Assembly: GCA_964554875.1 (NCBI GenBank)
Contig: CAZKQJ010000011.1
Coordinates: 1-64,000 of the forward strand
Length of the DNA: 64,000 nt
From: Marispirochaeta sp964554875
Lineage (GTDB): Bacteria; Spirochaetota; Spirochaetia; JC444; Marispirochaetaceae
Direction: 5' to 3'
Shown here: one piece after another, positions 52,620 to 60,517 of the stretch
How positions within the stretch are numbered: the first letter of the stretch is position 1
Layout: every line of letters begins with the position of its first letter
Notes under the pieces: generated by a model
Database searches by the model: none
The model's input: only the letters and a program-made list of their open reading frames with translations
Told to the model about the DNA's origin: nothing
Made by a program: the position numbers and the translations under genes

Positions 52620-53321
52620 ATGGCAAAGAATAAAGATGTAATTGATTTATCCGGAATAAAGAGTATTCGACAACTGGTTGCCGAACGGCTTCAAGTCATG
52701 ATCTATACTGGTGATCTCATTCCTGGCCAACGTCTGGTTCAGACGGAATTGTCAGAGCGATTTGGTGTGTCCAGAGTCGCAATCCGTGATGCTCTACAGG
52801 AGCTGAGAAACCGGGGTCTGGCGGTCGATGTTCCGTTGGGTGGCATGATAGTGCGTCCTGTGGACGACAAGGATATCCGCAATATTGCTGCCATGAGAAG
52901 GCTCCTGGAACCATATGCAGCAGTCGAAGCCTGTCGGAATATGGACGATGAGGGGATTCAAATTTTGCGTTCCATTATCGCGGAGCAGGAGACACTAAAG
53001 GATCGTGGCGATTACCTTGATTTTATCCGCATTGATTGGGAATTCCACAAAAACCTTTTTACCTACGCGGATAATGAAATAATGCTTGAGTTCATCGAAA
53101 GTTTATGGTTGCGTTCCCGGCAGGCAAGGGGATTGGTACTGATTGATCATTATTGGGGTGATGTCTGGAGCCATAATTCAATTGAAGGACACGTAAAGAT
53201 GATACGTTTTATAGAAAACCGTGATGCCGAAGGCTTGAAGGATATTATTCTGACTCTAGTTGACAACTCAGAAAAGGAACAACTCGACTGGGTGCAGAAT
53301 CTGAAGAAGAAAGAGTTGTAA
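52620..53321 (+). CDS. GntR family transcriptional regulator, FCD subfamily
   Basis: This 233-residue regulator has an N-terminal winged helix (LVQTELSERFGVSRVAIRDALQEL, about 39-62) and a C-terminal FCD ligand domain with metal-site-like residues (DWEFHKNLF, about 140-148, and further His residues). FCD regulators usually respond to the sugar acid or carboxylate handled by the operon they sit in. The likely targets are the tandem sites at 47497-47525. CGAGGAG precedes the ATG. Confidence 0.92.
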   Translation: MAKNKDVIDLSGIKSIRQLVAERLQVMIYTGDLIPGQRLVQTELSERFGVSRVAIRDALQELRNRGLAVDVPLGGMIVRPVDDKDIRNIAAMRRLLEPYAAVEACRNMDDEGIQILRSIIAEQETLKDRGDYLDFIRIDWEFHKNLFTYADNEIMLEFIESLWLRSRQARGLVLIDHYWGDVWSHNSIEGHVKMIRFIENRDAEGLKDIILTLVDNSEKEQLDWVQNLKKKEL

Positions 53322-53340
53322 CTATTGTGGAGGTTCAGGA

Positions 53341-53826
53341 ATGCATGGTGTGGATATCGTTAGCGGCTCTGGGTATCTGGATAAAATTATTTATATTGAT
53401 ATTTCCCCGGGTTCGGATCTTATAGGATCCATAATTGCAGCCTGTGAGAAACATTCAATAGAATCCGGCTTGATCGTTCACTGTATCGGAAGCCTTCAGT
53501 GTGTTTATTTTGAGAGTATCGCAGTTGACCCTAAGTATCCGACCGGGGGGGGCATTACGTCTCCCCGGACCATAGAAGGTCCAATTCAGGTTCTGGGGGG
53601 GCAGGGATCGGTAATTCTGGACGAGACACAGAAATATAGTGTTCATCTGCATATTACCTTTATTGAAGGGCGAACTGGAACTATTTTCGGGGGGCATATT
53701 GAAAAGGGTAATAACCTTGCCTTGAATCGACTTGAAGTCGGAATAGCAAGCATTGATAAAATGATACTGAAAAGACAGTTCGATTCACGGACCGGTCATT
53801 ACCATATCGTACCTTCGACCTTCTGA
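53341..53826 (+). CDS. PPC/DUF296 domain protein
   Basis: This 161-residue protein matches the plant-and-prokaryote-conserved (PPC, DUF296) fold: a central strand-rich region with ALxSL-like GLIVHCIGSLQ, then YSVHLHITFIEGRTGTIFGGHI (about 100-121) containing the HLH that binds metal in characterised bacterial members. Biochemical function is unknown for the family. It is the last gene of the accessory operon, 19 bases after the GntR gene with GGAGG upstream, so it may act on the same substrate. Confidence 0.82.
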   Translation: MHGVDIVSGSGYLDKIIYIDISPGSDLIGSIIAACEKHSIESGLIVHCIGSLQCVYFESIAVDPKYPTGGGITSPRTIEGPIQVLGGQGSVILDETQKYSVHLHITFIEGRTGTIFGGHIEKGNNLALNRLEVGIASIDKMILKRQFDSRTGHYHIVPSTF

Positions 53827-53837
53827 TATGTCAGGAC

Positions 53838-53868
53838 AGGGAGTGTCCACTTATTGCAGACACTCCCT
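53838..53868 (+). terminator. Inverted repeat between convergent operons, probable bidirectional terminator
   Basis: A 10-bp stem AGGGAGTGTC / GACACTCCCT with an 11-base loop lies 12 bases after the PPC gene and 28 bases from the end of cimA. It lacks a strong T-run on either strand, so termination is inferred from position. Confidence 0.5.
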
Positions 53869-53895
53869 TCAGCTGCTTTAATATCGATATTAGCT

Positions 53896-55461
53896 TCAAG
53901 TCATATACGTATTATAATAATACTCAAAACTCTCGACGATGGCCTCCCATGAGGCCTCTACGATGTTCTCGGAAACCCCCACAGTATCCCAGCTGTTCTC
54001 CTTGTGATCCGTGGATGTAATGAATACCCGGACCTTCGAAGCAGCAGCTTCCTGGGGATTCAGTACGCGTACCTTGTAGTCGATAAGGCTGATCTTTTCG
54101 ATGAAGGGGTAGAAGGGGAGCAGGGCGTCCCTGAGGGCGGCGTCCAGTGTTTCCACCGGTCCGATTCCGACACCGGCCCCCATAACCTGCCGCCTGTCGA
54201 TGCGCATGAATACTCTGCCCACCGTTTTTGAGGGGGTATCCCCGGTTTTGTAGCTCTCCAGGTGGTAGTTGTCCAGTTCGAGCATCGGCCGATAGCGGTC
54301 CAGGTGCTTGCGGACAAGCAGGTCGAAGGATGCTTCAGCGGCTTCATACTCGTAGCCCAGGTTTTCCTTCTCTTTCAGCAGTTTCGTTATGGAGAGGACC
54401 TCCTTCGAGTTCCTGTCGAACTTTCCGTATTTCTTCAGCTTGGGAAGGACCGAGGATTTCCCCGCCAGTTCCGACAGGAGTATCCTCCGTTCGTTTCCAA
54501 CCTTTGCCCCGTCGATGTGCTCCATGAGCTCAGGGGCCTTGGCTATGACGTCGGCATGCTGGCCTGCCTTATGGCTGAAGGCCGCGATTCCCACATAGGG
54601 CTGACGTTTTTCCGGGATAATATTGGCCTTTTCCGCAACAAAACGGGACAGCGAGGTCAGGTGTTCCAGGTTGTGACCCATGCTCACCTCGTACCCGCAT
54701 TTGAGCGCCAGGTTCGGCACCACTACACAGAGGTTTGCGTTCCCGCAGCGTTCTCCCCATCCGTTAATTGTTCCCTGAATATGGATCGCTCCGGAGCGGA
54801 TTCCAGTCAGGCTGTTTGCGGTGGCAACGCCGGAGTCATCGTGAAAATGCACCCCCAGGGGGGCAAGCTCGTCCTGGGGGATCTCCCTGATGAACTGTTC
54901 CACTTCATGGGGAAGCACCCCGCCGTTTGTATCACACATGACAAGGCAGTCCGCTCCGGCTTCGGAACCAGCCTTCAGAACCTGCAGCGCGTAGTCGGGA
55001 TCATTCTTGTAACCGTCAAAGAAATGCTCCAGGTCAAAGAAGACCTCCCTGCCCCTGGATTTAAGGTAGGCTATGGAGTCCCGGATCATTTCGAGGTTCT
55101 CCTCGGTATCGGTCCGGAGGACCTTTTCCACGTGGGCCTTCCAGGTTTTACCCACCACCACAACAGTCTCTGTTTCTGCATTGAGCAGGGCCTGAATATG
55201 AGCATCCTCGGCGGCTTTTTTCCCGGCGTGGCGGGTTGAACCAAAGGCGACAATTTTCGCGTGGGAAAATTTCTCCTTCTTTACCTGGTTGAAAAAGGCC
55301 TCTTCCTTCTCGTTGGAAAGTGGAAAGCCTCCTTCAATATAGTCAACCCCGATATCATCCAGGGCATGGGCTATGGCCAGTTTGTCCGGAAGGGTGAAAC
55401 TCACCTCGATACCTTGCATACCGTCACGAAGGGTTGTATCGTACACTGTAATCTTGCTCAT
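53896..55461 (-). CDS. cimA: Citramalate synthase
   Basis: CimA condenses pyruvate and acetyl-CoA to (R)-citramalate, the threonine-independent entry to isoleucine. The 521-residue protein is a DRE-TIM metallolyase beginning ITVYDTTLRDGMQGIEVSFT, with VHFHDDSGVATANS (about 204-217) and GWGERCGNANL, and a C-terminal LeuA-type regulatory domain (about 385-520). The YDTTLRDG(M/A)Q start and length fit CimA better than LeuA. It is the last gene of ilvB-ilvN-cimA under the isoleucine-rich attenuator, which agrees with this role. Confidence 0.9.
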   Translation of the reverse strand: MSKITVYDTTLRDGMQGIEVSFTLPDKLAIAHALDDIGVDYIEGGFPLSNEKEEAFFNQVKKEKFSHAKIVAFGSTRHAGKKAAEDAHIQALLNAETETVVVVGKTWKAHVEKVLRTDTEENLEMIRDSIAYLKSRGREVFFDLEHFFDGYKNDPDYALQVLKAGSEAGADCLVMCDTNGGVLPHEVEQFIREIPQDELAPLGVHFHDDSGVATANSLTGIRSGAIHIQGTINGWGERCGNANLCVVVPNLALKCGYEVSMGHNLEHLTSLSRFVAEKANIIPEKRQPYVGIAAFSHKAGQHADVIAKAPELMEHIDGAKVGNERRILLSELAGKSSVLPKLKKYGKFDRNSKEVLSITKLLKEKENLGYEYEAAEASFDLLVRKHLDRYRPMLELDNYHLESYKTGDTPSKTVGRVFMRIDRRQVMGAGVGIGPVETLDAALRDALLPFYPFIEKISLIDYKVRVLNPQEAAASKVRVFITSTDHKENSWDTVGVSENIVEASWEAIVESFEYYYNTYMT

Positions 55462-55484
55462 TCTGATTCTCCTGAAAAAGTCGG

Positions 55485-55994
55485 TTATTGTTTAGCGGCT
55501 GAAGTGCCGCGTTGTTCCTTTTTACCTCTGGCCATGGATACGATTCCGCTGCGGGCAAACTCGAGGATTGAAAAGTCGCCTAAAAGAGCGATAAAGTCGT
55601 CAATTTTATCCGAGGAACCGGTCAATTCAAGCATGATGGACTCGCTGGCCACATCCATAACCTTGGCGCGGAAGATATCCGCAATCTGAAAAATCTCACC
55701 CCGGGCACCGCTTTTCGCTTTTACCCGTACCAGGGCAAGTTCTCTGTCTACGGTGGGGTTTTCTGTCAGGTCAACAACCTTGATAATGTCGATGAGTCTG
55801 TTCAACTGCTTTTTTATCTGATCGATAATCTGGTCGTCTCCGCCGCAGACAAGGGTAATGCGGGTCATGCTGGGATCCACCGAAGGGCCTGCGGTAAAAC
55901 TCTCAAGGTTGTAGCCCCGCCCGGAAAACAGACCGGCTATTCTCGACAACACTCCTTCGTGGTTTTCCACCAGCAGCGATATTGTATGCTTCAC
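55485..55994 (-). CDS. ilvN: Acetolactate synthase small (regulatory) subunit
   Basis: This 169-residue protein has the N-terminal ACT domain HTISLLVENHEGVLSRIAGLFSGRGYNLESF (about 3-33) and the C-terminal ALS regulatory domain. It binds branched-chain amino acids and feedback-inhibits the IlvB catalytic subunit. Its start overlaps the ilvB stop (ATGA), so the two are made in balance. Confidence 0.95.
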   Translation of the reverse strand: MKHTISLLVENHEGVLSRIAGLFSGRGYNLESFTAGPSVDPSMTRITLVCGGDDQIIDQIKKQLNRLIDIIKVVDLTENPTVDRELALVRVKAKSGARGEIFQIADIFRAKVMDVASESIMLELTGSSDKIDDFIALLGDFSILEFARSGIVSMARGKKEQRGTSAAKQ

Positions 55995-57739
55995 AGAGGG
56001 CCTCCTTTTCCCAGCATTTCATGTAATGCGGCACCGGGGGCTACCATGGGCCAGACGTTCTCCTCTCTGGGGATGATAAAATCGATGATTACCGGCCGGT
56101 CCTTCGTGGTGACAGCAGTTTCTACGGCCTTTATGGCCTCTCCGGGTGTGGAGGCTCGTAATCCCAGCGCCCCGTAAGCCTTGGCCAGAGCGACGAAGTC
56201 CGGTACGTAGGGAGGGCAGCCTGCCCCGGAAGCCTTCGGGTCGGAGCAGTCGGGGGAGCAATCCACACTGGCTTCAAGACAGGTTTTTGCATAGCGCCGG
56301 TCGTAAAACAGCTCCTGCCATTGCCGTACCATTCCCAGGTATCCGTTATTCAAAATCGCAATGATAACGGGAAACCTGTCCAGTACCGCGGTGGCAAGCT
56401 CCTGGATATTCATCTGGATAGATCCGTCACCTGCAATGACGAGGACCCTCTTGTCGGGGTTTCCTGCCTGAGCGCCGATTGCTGCCGGAAAACCGTATCC
56501 CATGGTACCCAGTCCTCCGGAGCTAAGCCAGCTTCTGCTTTTGGAAAAAGGAAAGAACTGGGCGGCCCACATCTGGTTCTGTCCGACTTCGGTACTTACG
56601 ATGGCTTCGGGAAAATTTGTTCCCAGGACTTCGATTATATGCCGGGCCGTCAGATCCCCGGAGGATTCGGCGTTTTTCTCTTCCATTGAGCGATAGTAAT
56701 CCGCATACGCCCGAACTTCAGAAAGCCACTCCTCCGGCGGGCGTCGCTCAACCAGGGGTAAAAGGTCAGTCAGGGTCTTCCTTGCATCCCCGACAATGGG
56801 TATTGATACCGGGACGTTCCGGGCTATCGCCGCAGGATCAATGTCGATGTGGATAATCTGCGCCTCCGGTGCAAAGCGGGAAAGATCTCCCGTCGCACGG
56901 TCATCGAAACGTACGCCGATTCCAACCAGAAGGTCCGCTTTCTGGACAGCCATGTTCGCGGCATAACTGCCGTGCATACCGATCATCCCCAAATTCAGGG
57001 GATTGTCCGCGGGAACAGCTCCGATTCCCATAAGGCTGGTAACCACCGGAACCCCGATTTTTCTGAGGAGTTCCATCAGCTCTCCAGCGGCATTGGCAAT
57101 GTGAACGCCGCCTCCGACGAAAATAAGCGGTCTGCGGGCTTTATTAATCGCAGTTGCTGCACGCTTGATCTGAACAGTGTGTCCGCTGGTCACCGGGTTA
57201 TAGCCCCGGATATGCACGGTTTCCGGAATTGCTTTGCGCGTATCCGAGGTCATGATGTCTTTGGGGATATCGATAACAACAGGACCGGGACGTCCGGAGG
57301 AGGCAATAAAGAAGCCTTCCCTGACAATTCTTCCCAGTCTGTCGACATCCGTCACTAGATAATTATGCTTGGTTACGGGCCTGGTAATACCCACGGTATC
57401 GGCCTCCTGAAAGGCGTCGTTCCCTATCATCTGTCGCGGTACCTGACCGGAAATACAGACAAGGGGAACGCTGTCAAAATTCGCCGTGGCCAGGCCTGTA
57501 ACCGTGTTTGTCGCTCCGGGACCGCTGGTTACAATACAGACACCGGGTTTACCGGTGGACCGTGCGTAACCATCGGCGGCATGAACTGCTGCCTGCTCGT
57601 GACGGGTCAGAACTACCCGGATCGAGGTTTCCTCGTACAACTGATCAAAGAGAGGGATCACTGCTCCTCCAGGATACCCGAAGACAAGCTCGACCTTTTC
57701 CTTTTTCAATGCTTCAACAATAACTTCCGTACCTTTCAA
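55991..57739 (-). CDS. ilvB: Acetolactate synthase large (catalytic) subunit
   Basis: IlvB is the thiamine diphosphate enzyme of the first common step to valine, leucine and isoleucine. The 582-residue protein has the catalytic Glu region FGYPGGAVIPLFDQLYEE (about 19-36), TSGPGATN, the FAD-region GMIGMHG and the ThDP motif GDGSIQMNIQEL...NNGYLGMVRQWQ. An insert of about 20 residues with four Cys (around 485-511; CSPDC and CPPY) lies after the FYDRRY motif, where many homologues are shorter. Translation begins about 50 bases after an attenuator hairpin. Confidence 0.95.
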   Translation of the reverse strand: MKGTEVIVEALKKEKVELVFGYPGGAVIPLFDQLYEETSIRVVLTRHEQAAVHAADGYARSTGKPGVCIVTSGPGATNTVTGLATANFDSVPLVCISGQVPRQMIGNDAFQEADTVGITRPVTKHNYLVTDVDRLGRIVREGFFIASSGRPGPVVIDIPKDIMTSDTRKAIPETVHIRGYNPVTSGHTVQIKRAATAINKARRPLIFVGGGVHIANAAGELMELLRKIGVPVVTSLMGIGAVPADNPLNLGMIGMHGSYAANMAVQKADLLVGIGVRFDDRATGDLSRFAPEAQIIHIDIDPAAIARNVPVSIPIVGDARKTLTDLLPLVERRPPEEWLSEVRAYADYYRSMEEKNAESSGDLTARHIIEVLGTNFPEAIVSTEVGQNQMWAAQFFPFSKSRSWLSSGGLGTMGYGFPAAIGAQAGNPDKRVLVIAGDGSIQMNIQELATAVLDRFPVIIAILNNGYLGMVRQWQELFYDRRYAKTCLEASVDCSPDCSDPKASGAGCPPYVPDFVALAKAYGALGLRASTPGEAIKAVETAVTTKDRPVIIDFIIPREENVWPMVAPGAALHEMLGKGGPL

Positions 57740-57787
57740 GTACTTCTCCTTTTTTTCGTATGAGAAAACCCCATGCAGGGGTCCTAT

Positions 57788-57900
57788 AAAAAAAAAGGCC
57801 GCTCTTCCCGCAGGAAGAACGGCCTGTTATCGGCTGCTAAAAAGCCCTAGGCATATTCTCCCCGCGATTGCGGGCTGATAATCAGAATAATGGGGAGAAT
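57788..57900 (-). promoter_or_regulatory. ilv transcription attenuator (mutually exclusive hairpins and terminator)
   Basis: Read on the minus strand, segment 1 ATTCTCCCC (57892-57900) can pair with segment 2 GGGGAGAAT (57855-57863). Segment 3 AGGCCGTTCTTCC (57813-57825) pairs with segment 4 GGAAGAGCGGCCT (57796-57808) to make a 13-bp terminator followed by nine T residues. Segment 2 (GGGAGAAT) can instead pair over 8 bases with GTTCTTCC of segment 3, destroying the terminator. Segment 1 lies within the isoleucine codon cluster of the leader peptide, so ribosome stalling there should favour readthrough. Confidence 0.85.
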
Positions 57901-57930
57901 AATAATAAGGCTTGTAATGTTAGAACGCAT
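57847..57930 (-). CDS. ilvL: ilv operon leader peptide, isoleucine-rich
   Basis: A 27-codon frame starts at ATG 57928-57930 and stops at TAG 57847-57849. Eight of its codons are Ile (seven ATT, one ATC) and three are Leu, clustered as LIIILPIILII (residues 8-18). It has no Val codons. Translation of this peptide would sense charged tRNA-Ile, matching an operon that ends in citramalate synthase. No ribosome site precedes it, and the predicted transcript begins about one base upstream, so it may be read as a leaderless message. Confidence 0.82.
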   Translation of the reverse strand: MRSNITSLIIILPIILIISPQSRGEYA

Positions 57931-57937
57931 TGCTAAT

Positions 57938-57966
57938 GAAATACCCTATTGCCAGGCTGTTGTCAA
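57938..57966 (-). promoter_or_regulatory. Promoter of the ilvBN-cimA operon
   Basis: On the minus strand TTGACA (57961-57966) and TATTTC (57938-57943) are 17 bases apart. The predicted start near 57931 is almost at the leader-peptide ATG. Confidence 0.65.
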
Positions 57967-58000
57967 GGAAAATGTTAAAAAAAGGCGAAAAATACGGAAC

Positions 58001-58029
58001 TTGACCAGTTCTGCCAGATAACCTAGAAT
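58001..58029 (+). promoter_or_regulatory. Promoter of the gene at 58036, apparently leaderless
   Basis: TTGACC (58001-58006) and TAGAAT (58024-58029) are 17 bases apart. Only ACACCC separates the -10 box from the ATG, so transcription should begin at the start codon itself. No ribosome site exists. It is divergent from the ilv promoter. Confidence 0.65.
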
Positions 58030-58035
58030 ACACCC

Positions 58036-59757
58036 ATGCGTGCAGAGCAGGGTACTTCCGGCTTCGATCGACTTGTTCGTGAATTATCCCGGGAAGAGCG
58101 TCAGGCCATGCTTGTCCGTCTTACAAAGATGCTCGAAGGTGAAGCAGAGCCGGTACATGCCCTGGAAGATGAACCCCAGACGATAAATCTCGAGAGCGAA
58201 TACAGCGCCTTCACATTTTTTCAGAAAATCATCGTCTTTTTTAGAACCCTTTTTACTCCTCTTACCAGGATCGAGGTAATTGAAGATACGGTAATGCGCC
58301 GGATTTACCGAGAGATAGATTCTGCTTTTCCGGGACTCTACGATTATTCCCGGGGCATCCTGAGTGCTGCGTTTCTTGAAGAAATAAAAAAGCTGCGCAA
58401 GGCAGTGCAGGTTTTCATGCTGCCCCTCTCACGGCTTACAGTCCAGAAGAAGGAAGAACTCTTTGCCCTCATTGTCAACCAGGACCTTCCTCACGTTGAT
58501 CAGCGTATCCGGGACACCTGTGTCCCGGAAAAGTTCTCCGACGATCTGGAAAACGACGAAGAAAAGGCACTGGCAAAACTGCTCTATAATCAGTTCGAGG
58601 ATATTCTTTTTGAATTGACCCCCGAGGAAAAGGCAAAACTCAGTCAGGATTCCAGGTGTCTGGAGATTCTCAGTGAGCTTGTATATTTTCCCTATGAGAA
58701 GATAAAGAATAAATATGCCGCCGCCGGACTGGACGAAGGATGTCCCGCTGCGGAGATCCGTGAATCCCTGAGTCACTTAATGCGAATATTCCACAGCATG
58801 AACTGTTCCGCTTCGCCGGGTCTTATTGAATCCCTCTTTATAGTAACCCGTCCCGACCAGGAGGATGCCGATCCCGGTACTGTTCTGGAAGACCTGAAAA
58901 AAGAGATAGCCCAGGCAAGCGAAGGCTTAAGGGGAATACGGAATTTCTATCGCTCCGTTCCTCTTTACGATATTCTTCGTCTTGCCTCGGGAAAGGCCAA
59001 TGTTTTTCTGAAACCTGTGTCCGCCGGTGAGGAGTGGCTCAGTCTTTTTCGTTCCTTCTGGAAACAGAAGCTTAAAAGTGATGCCCGCCGCTATCTGCTC
59101 TCACGAGAATATGAAAGCACTGTGGATCAGGCGAAACTGCTGGTTGGCAGGCAGAAACTCACTTTTCTGCCGTATTATCAGGAGGGTGTGTTGCCCGTAC
59201 CCGTGAACTTTGTTCATGAAGGCTCGATTGCCTTTCTGTCCCATTTTCTGGATCACCTGTTTTCGTTAAAAATTAATATGGTGCTCAAGCAGCTCCTGAT
59301 TGACGGAGAATTCTACAAACCTCAGAACAGCGAGGACTATTCCGAAGCCTATAATGGACTTCATCTGCTGGCTGAAAACATATCCGAACCTAGTGATTAT
59401 CTTGCCCCCTCCGGCGAAGGGGGCAGGCTGCTCGTTTCCATAGCTTCCGATGTCCCGTCCAAAAGTCTGCGGCAGAAAAAAGCGGCCAAAGTAGCCGCAG
59501 ATGCGGACAAGCGGGCCAGGCGCATTCTGAACACCGGACTCGAACACATATCCCTTTTGTCATCAGTACTGGAGGGAATCCTTCATGGTGAAAAAGGTGG
59601 GCGTTTCGATACCCTGTCGAACCTTGGGTATATCGGCGGCCGTAATAACGAGGCCTTCCTGAAAGAACTTGCATCCGTCTCTCATACTGTGTCCGAAGGC
59701 CGCCGGGTTCTTGCGGAGATGATAAGCCTGGAAGAGAATTATGCCCGGTCTTCCTGA
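58036..59757 (+). CDS. Spirochaete hypothetical protein (possibly DUF5312)
   Basis: This 573-residue, mostly helical protein has no signal peptide and no clear membrane helix apart from a short hydrophobic stretch FTFFQKIIVFFRTLF (about 59-73) that may be a peripheral or re-entrant element. I recall a similar spirochaete-restricted family, DUF5312, but cannot confirm membership. No catalytic motif is visible. The ATG is fixed by the promoter six bases upstream and by lack of an alternative. It overlaps pgeF by 17 bases, so the two are cotranscribed. Confidence 0.82.
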   Translation: MRAEQGTSGFDRLVRELSREERQAMLVRLTKMLEGEAEPVHALEDEPQTINLESEYSAFTFFQKIIVFFRTLFTPLTRIEVIEDTVMRRIYREIDSAFPGLYDYSRGILSAAFLEEIKKLRKAVQVFMLPLSRLTVQKKEELFALIVNQDLPHVDQRIRDTCVPEKFSDDLENDEEKALAKLLYNQFEDILFELTPEEKAKLSQDSRCLEILSELVYFPYEKIKNKYAAAGLDEGCPAAEIRESLSHLMRIFHSMNCSASPGLIESLFIVTRPDQEDADPGTVLEDLKKEIAQASEGLRGIRNFYRSVPLYDILRLASGKANVFLKPVSAGEEWLSLFRSFWKQKLKSDARRYLLSREYESTVDQAKLLVGRQKLTFLPYYQEGVLPVPVNFVHEGSIAFLSHFLDHLFSLKINMVLKQLLIDGEFYKPQNSEDYSEAYNGLHLLAENISEPSDYLAPSGEGGRLLVSIASDVPSKSLRQKKAAKVAADADKRARRILNTGLEHISLLSSVLEGILHGEKGGRFDTLSNLGYIGGRNNEAFLKELASVSHTVSEGRRVLAEMISLEENYARSS

Positions 59758-60481
59758 TTCCTCGATCCTCAGGAAGGACGATCACATTGAATTCCGGCTT
59801 CCCTTTAATGACGGGAATCTTCCGTTTCTTTTCCTGAGTACCATTAAGGCCGGTTCCATGAGCTGGAAAGATCCCCGGGGACCCGAGCGCAGAAAACACC
59901 TGTACGGTCGACTGGGAATAGAGGCGCAGGTGCATTCCCAGTTGCAGCAGCATACAAAAATAGTGAATCCTGTTTCCGGCAAAACAAGCCGGAATCCCCC
60001 CCTTAAGACCGGGGACGGACTGATTATGCCCCGAGGACCGGGATTCCTTTCGGTAACTGTTGCCGACTGCATGCCCATTTATATATGGCACAGGAAAAGC
60101 GGAGAGATTATGCTGCTTCATTCAGGCTGGAAAGGTACGGGAATCCTTGCTGAAGCCCTCCTTCGGTATTCTGCCCGGGAACGAACAGAGGAGATTATTG
60201 TTTTTCTTGGCCCCTCTATAGCCGATTGCTGCTACGAGGTTGATCGGGAACGTTACGATCTGTTCAGGGCCTCCTTCGGCGAAAGGGCTGTGCGGCAAAA
60301 GGAAGGGCGCTTTTATCTTTCTCTGCTGCAGGCAAATCTGGGAATAGCAGAAGAGCTGGGGATTAAATCTATCTTCCATTACAATCCCTGCACCTGCTGT
60401 AACATGGAGTTTGCTTCCTTCCGCCGGCAGGGTCCGGAAAGGTTCAGCTCCATGCTTGCACTTATTGGCTATTTTCAATAG
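59741..60481 (+). CDS. pgeF: Laccase-domain (YfiH/PgeF) family protein
   Basis: This 246-residue protein of the polyphenol oxidase/YfiH family has the zinc/copper-site motifs VTVADCMPIYI (about 105-115, Cys ligand) and LLHSGWKGTG (about 127-136, His ligand), with a GPSIADCCYEV stretch further on. In Escherichia coli YfiH/PgeF removes misincorporated residues from peptidoglycan precursors; purine nucleoside activities are described for other members. Its start lies inside the 3' end of the preceding gene. Confidence 0.9.
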   Translation: MPGLPDSSILRKDDHIEFRLPFNDGNLPFLFLSTIKAGSMSWKDPRGPERRKHLYGRLGIEAQVHSQLQQHTKIVNPVSGKTSRNPPLKTGDGLIMPRGPGFLSVTVADCMPIYIWHRKSGEIMLLHSGWKGTGILAEALLRYSARERTEEIIVFLGPSIADCCYEVDRERYDLFRASFGERAVRQKEGRFYLSLLQANLGIAEELGIKSIFHYNPCTCCNMEFASFRRQGPERFSSMLALIGYFQ

Positions 60482-60517
60482 ATTTCTAAGCATTCCACAC
60501 CGATTCAAGAGGTTTTC

